Shown: in pieces, positions 54,338-57,265 of the stretch
Layout of the letters: every line of letters begins with the position of its first letter
How positions within the stretch are numbered: position 1 is the first letter of the stretch
Source: Xenorhabdus vietnamensis
GTDB taxonomy: Bacteria > Pseudomonadota > Gammaproteobacteria > Enterobacterales > Enterobacteriaceae
Reading direction: 5' to 3'
Assembly: GCF_002127535.1 (NCBI RefSeq)
Contig: NZ_MUBJ01000023.1
Coordinates: 1-57,265, forward strand
DNA: 57,265 nucleotides
Program-made: the position numbers and the translations under genes
Notes under the pieces: model-generated
Told to the model about the DNA's origin: nothing
The model's input: only the letters and a program-made list of their open reading frames with translations
Database searches by the model: none

Positions 54338-56176
54338 ATGACAAATAAAAAATATATTCTGTTATCTGCTGCGTTTGTGGCGGTATTTTCTGGCTGGAGC
54401 CATTTTGCAGCTGCTGATAATCAAGATCCGCTGGTGGTTACTGCCAATCGCTTTAAGCAGCCGATTTCTTCAGTTTTAGCACCAATGACAGTAGTGACGC
54501 GCGAGGATATAGATCGCTGGCAATCTAATAATCTGGTTGATGTTTTGCGACGCTTACCTAGTGTTGATATAGCTCAAAATGGCGGGATTGGACAGAGCTC
54601 ATCTTTATTTGTGCGTGGTACAAATTCAAGTCATACACTGGTGCTGGTGGATGGGATTCGTTTGAATCAGGCAGGTATTACCGGAGCCGCCGATTTTAGC
54701 CAGATCCCGATTTCAATGGTGCAAAGGATAGAATATATCCGTGGTGCGCGTTCTGCCGTATATGGCTCTGATGCGATTGGGGGAGTGATTAATATCATCA
54801 CAAAGCAAGCACAACGGGGAACAACACTGAATGCAGGGTTAGGCTCGAATGGATACCAAAACTATAATGGCTCGACACAGCAAAAACTCGGCGAGAATAC
54901 TTTATTGACTACAGCTGCAGGTTATACCTATACCAAAGGGTTTGATGTGATAGTTGATGGTAAAACAGGAGGATATCGTCAACCAGATCGTGATGGTTTT
55001 ATGAGTAAAATGCTGTGGCTGGAAATAGATCATGAAATAAATGAGCAAATTAGTGGATTTGCTCGAGCCTATGGCTTTAATAACCGGACGGCTTATGATG
55101 CATGGAGCGTTGGCGATACGGATACTCGCGAGCTCTTCAATCGTACTTATGATGCTGGTATTCAATTTAATCAAGGCATTTATTCTTCTCAACTCATTGC
55201 TAGTTACAGCCATGTCAAAGATTACAATTATTTCCCTAAGCACGGGCGTTATGGCAAAAGCTCCAGTTTAAGTGATTCGAAACAATACAATGTCCAATGG
55301 GGAAATGCATGGCAGGTTGGCTATGGTGCAATCAGCAGTGGGATTGATTGGAAAAGAGAATCGGTTACAGCAGGCTCTAATAACATTCCTGTACAAAAAG
55401 ATGTTGATAATATGGGGTTATATTTAACTGCACAGCAAAAGGTTCAGAATGTTATTTTAGAAGGCGCGGTGCGTTCAGATCATCATTCTGAATATGCATG
55501 GAATACTACGGGGCAAGTCGGTGTCGGTTGGGAGTTTATTGATGGTTATCGTTTTATCACTTCGTATGGAACGGCATTCAAGGCTCCAACTCTGAATCAG
55601 CTTTATAGTAAATGGGGAAATGAAAATCTTGCACCAGAAAAAAGCAAGCAATGGGAAATCGGAATTGAAGGGTTGAGTGGGCCACTGAATTGGCGTTTAT
55701 CTGCTTATCATAACGATATTGAACAATTGATAAATTTCGCCGATAACCGTTATGAAAATATTGGTAAGGCAAGAATAAAAGGTGCCGAATGGACAGGAAC
55801 AATGGATACCGGCATATTCCAGCATCAGCTTACATTGCAGTACGTTGATCCACGTGATGGCGATAATAAACAATTAACCCGCAGAGCTAAACAGCAAGTT
55901 AAATACCAATTAGATTGGGAAGCCTTTAATGTCGATTGGGGAATAACTTACCAATACATTGGTCGGCGTTATGATCAGGACTATAATGCATATCCTCCGA
56001 AGACAGTGAGATTAGGTGGCGCTAGTATATGGCATATCAACGCCTCATATCCAATCACAGACCACCTTACAATCCGTGCTAGAATAGCTAATCTGTTTGA
56101 TAAAAATTATGAGACAGCCTATGGCTATCGAACCCCAGGAAGAGAGTACTACCTTACTGGCAGCTACAACTTCTGA
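54338..56176 (+). CDS. btuB: Vitamin B12 TonB-dependent outer-membrane receptor
   Basis: 612 residues (E. coli 614). Signal peptide ends at HFAAA|DNQ. TonB box [10 protein letters not shown]; plug domain with [13 protein letters not shown], then a 22-strand barrel ending in Phe ([12 protein letters not shown]). Imports cobalamin. Overlaps murI by 56 bases, just as in E. coli. The ribosome site is weak. Confidence 0.94.
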   Translation: MTNKKYILLSAAFVAVFSGWSHFAAADNQDPLVVTANRFKQPISSVLAPMTVVTREDIDRWQSNNLVDVLRRLPSVDIAQNGGIGQSSSLFVRGTNSSHTLVLVDGIRLNQAGITGAADFSQIPISMVQRIEYIRGARSAVYGSDAIGGVINIITKQAQRGTTLNAGLGSNGYQNYNGSTQQKLGENTLLTTAAGYTYTKGFDVIVDGKTGGYRQPDRDGFMSKMLWLEIDHEINEQISGFARAYGFNNRTAYDAWSVGDTDTRELFNRTYDAGIQFNQGIYSSQLIASYSHVKDYNYFPKHGRYGKSSSLSDSKQYNVQWGNAWQVGYGAISSGIDWKRESVTAGSNNIPVQKDVDNMGLYLTAQQKVQNVILEGAVRSDHHSEYAWNTTGQVGVGWEFIDGYRFITSYGTAFKAPTLNQLYSKWGNENLAPEKSKQWEIGIEGLSGPLNWRLSAYHNDIEQLINFADNRYENIGKARIKGAEWTGTMDTGIFQHQLTLQYVDPRDGDNKQLTRRAKQQVKYQLDWEAFNVDWGITYQYIGRRYDQDYNAYPPKTVRLGGASIWHINASYPITDHLTIRARIANLFDKNYETAYGYRTPGREYYLTGSYNF

Positions 56177-57002
56177 TTTGTACAAGACCTCTGATTTAAA
56201 CAAAACTGCCCGTCCAACGATTCTGGTTTTTGATTCCGGGGTGGGTGGTTTGTCTGTCTATCAAGAGATTCGGAAACTCTTGCCGGATCTCCACTATATA
56301 TATGCATTTGATAACAAAGCATTCCCTTACGGCGAAAAAAGTTCGGAAGTGATTATAGAAAGGGTCGTTCAGGTTATTGATACGATACAGAAAAAACACC
56401 CTTTGGCGATTGTCGTTATTGCTTGTAATACTGCCAGTACAGTCAGCTTGCCCGCCTTGCGCGAACGTTTTTCTTTCCCTGTTGTTGGCGCTGTGCCGGC
56501 GATCAAACCCGCTGCGAAGCTAACCTGTAATCGTGTTGTAGGATTATTGGCGACACGTGCTACAGTGAAACGCAACTATACAAAAGAATTAATAGCAATG
56601 TTCGCTACGAATTGTCAGATGCATTTAATTGGCTCTGCTGAATTGGTCGAATTAGCTGAGCGAAAATTACATGGCAAGGATGTTCCACTAGAAGAGTTAG
56701 AGAAGATACTAAAACCGTGGCTGAAAATGAAAGAGCCACCTGATACTGTCATTTTGGGTTGTACTCACTTTCCTCTGATAGCAGAAGAACTTTCACAAGT
56801 TTTACCAAATGGAACAAGATTAATTGATTCGGGAGCGGCAATTGCCCGCAGAACTGCATGGTTGATCAAGAATAGGGAAGATTTGTTTTTAACAACAACG
56901 GATAATTTGGCATATTGCACAAAAATAGAGCCAGCAAGCGAAGAGCTGAAACCTGTTTTACGCGAATTAGGCTTCCTAACGCTGGAAAAACTAGCAGGTT
57001 GA
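56121..57002 (+). CDS. murI: Glutamate racemase
   Basis: 293 residues from the ATG at 56121, inside the end of btuB. This matches the E. coli start codon's position relative to btuB; earlier ATGs at 56097 and 56109 have no clear ribosome site. Catalytic Cys in [16 protein letters not shown] and [26 protein letters not shown]. Makes D-glutamate for peptidoglycan. Confidence 0.96.
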   Translation: MAIEPQEESTTLLAATTSDLYKTSDLNKTARPTILVFDSGVGGLSVYQEIRKLLPDLHYIYAFDNKAFPYGEKSSEVIIERVVQVIDTIQKKHPLAIVVIACNTASTVSLPALRERFSFPVVGAVPAIKPAAKLTCNRVVGLLATRATVKRNYTKELIAMFATNCQMHLIGSAELVELAERKLHGKDVPLEELEKILKPWLKMKEPPDTVILGCTHFPLIAEELSQVLPNGTRLIDSGAAIARRTAWLIKNREDLFLTTTDNLAYCTKIEPASEELKPVLRELGFLTLEKLAG

Positions 57003-57053
57003 GTGCAATTCGATGCAATAATCATCAGTTGGTAATTTTTTTCAAAAAAACTA

Positions 57054-57081
57054 TTGTCACCGCCGTAAAACTCCCTATAAT
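57054..57081 (+). promoter_or_regulatory. rRNA operon promoter P1
   Basis: TTGTCA and TATAAT with 16 bases between, followed by the GCGCCACCACTGAC discriminator typical of rrn P1. An A/T-rich UP-like element precedes it (57031-57050). Confidence 0.93.
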
Positions 57082-57151
57082 GCGCCACCACTGACCGACG
57101 CTGAGCTGAGACACGCCGCGGCGGGCAGCGAAGAAAAGCGAAAATAAGCGC

Positions 57152-57179
57152 TTGACTTCGGAGGCGAAAAGTGTAAGAT
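57152..57179 (+). promoter_or_regulatory. rRNA operon promoter P2
   Basis: TTGACT and TAAGAT, 16 bases apart, about 100 bases downstream of P1. Confidence 0.8.
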
Positions 57180-57188
57180 ACGCAGCCT

Positions 57189-57230
57189 CGCAACCCGGAG
57201 GACTTTCCGGTTGCCATTGCTCTTTAACAA
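57189..57230 (+). promoter_or_regulatory. rrn leader antitermination region (boxB-like, boxA)
   Basis: A CAACC/GGTTG hairpin at 57190-57213 is followed by boxA TGCTCTTTAACAA at 57218-57230. The sequence to the window end resembles the E. coli rrn leader; 16S itself lies beyond. Confidence 0.85.
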
Positions 57231-57265
57231 ATTAATCAGACAATCTGTGTGGGCACTCGCAGGAC

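Overview
The window reads as a piece of a Gram-negative enterobacterial chromosome. Best guess is Morganellaceae, a Xenorhabdus/Photorhabdus-like genome. This rests on E. coli-like core proteins in a moderately A+T-rich genome, an argCBGH cluster with argG between argB and argH, and an O-antigen-type cluster next to cpxA, a position reported for Proteus and Providencia. Genus is an inference; there is no rRNA sequence in the window to confirm it.

Region 1 (1-10,020), accessory. At the left edge is a decayed IS110-family (IS1111-like) transposase, split by a frameshift and apparently damaged again at its start. Next comes a leftward surface-polysaccharide operon that is visibly much richer in A+T than the rest. 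In transcription order it encodes a TupA-like ATP-grasp protein, Wzx flippase, GT2 glycosyltransferase, Wzy polymerase, GT4 glycosyltransferase, a KpsS/KpsC-like capsule-synthesis transferase, Ugd and a UDP-glucuronate 4-epimerase. A JUMPstart/ops element lies just upstream of the first gene, so the operon is probably controlled by RfaH. Ugd and the epimerase would supply UDP-GlcA and UDP-GalA.

Region 2 (10,097-21,126), envelope stress and central metabolism. cpxRA is divergent from cpxP, with a CpxR box between them, and the 3' UTR of cpxP carries the CpxQ small RNA. A PlsC-like acyltransferase and a CdsA-like cytidylyltransferase form an uncommon pair before fieF. Then come pfkA (with a Cra box), sbp, tpiA, yiiQ, yiiR and fpr.

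Region 3 (21,127-34,692). emrD, glpFK (with CRP- and GlpR-like sites), zapB, menA-rraA, hslVU (with a sigma-32-type promoter at the end of ftsN), ftsN, cytR, priA and rpmE.

Region 4 (34,697-49,277), amino-acid biosynthesis. metJ and metBL are divergent around four met boxes; ppc and a leftward metF with its own five met boxes follow. argE and argCBGH diverge from a pair of ARG boxes.

Region 5 (49,278-57,265). oxyR and sthA (convergent, overlapping at their 3' ends), fabR-yijD, trmA, btuB and murI (overlapping by 56 bases). The window ends in the promoter and leader of an rRNA operon: P1, P2 and boxA are visible but 16S has not started.

Regulation can be read unusually well here: met boxes, ARG boxes, a CpxR box, a Cra box, CRP sites, a heat-shock promoter, ops/JUMPstart, CpxQ and several clear terminators. 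I saw no CRISPR array, tRNA, prophage, toxin cluster or defence island. The least ordinary items are the PlsC-CdsA pair, the polysaccharide operon, the repeat arrays in the fpr-emrD gap, the argG-argH palindrome and the lack of a recognisable cobalamin riboswitch before btuB.
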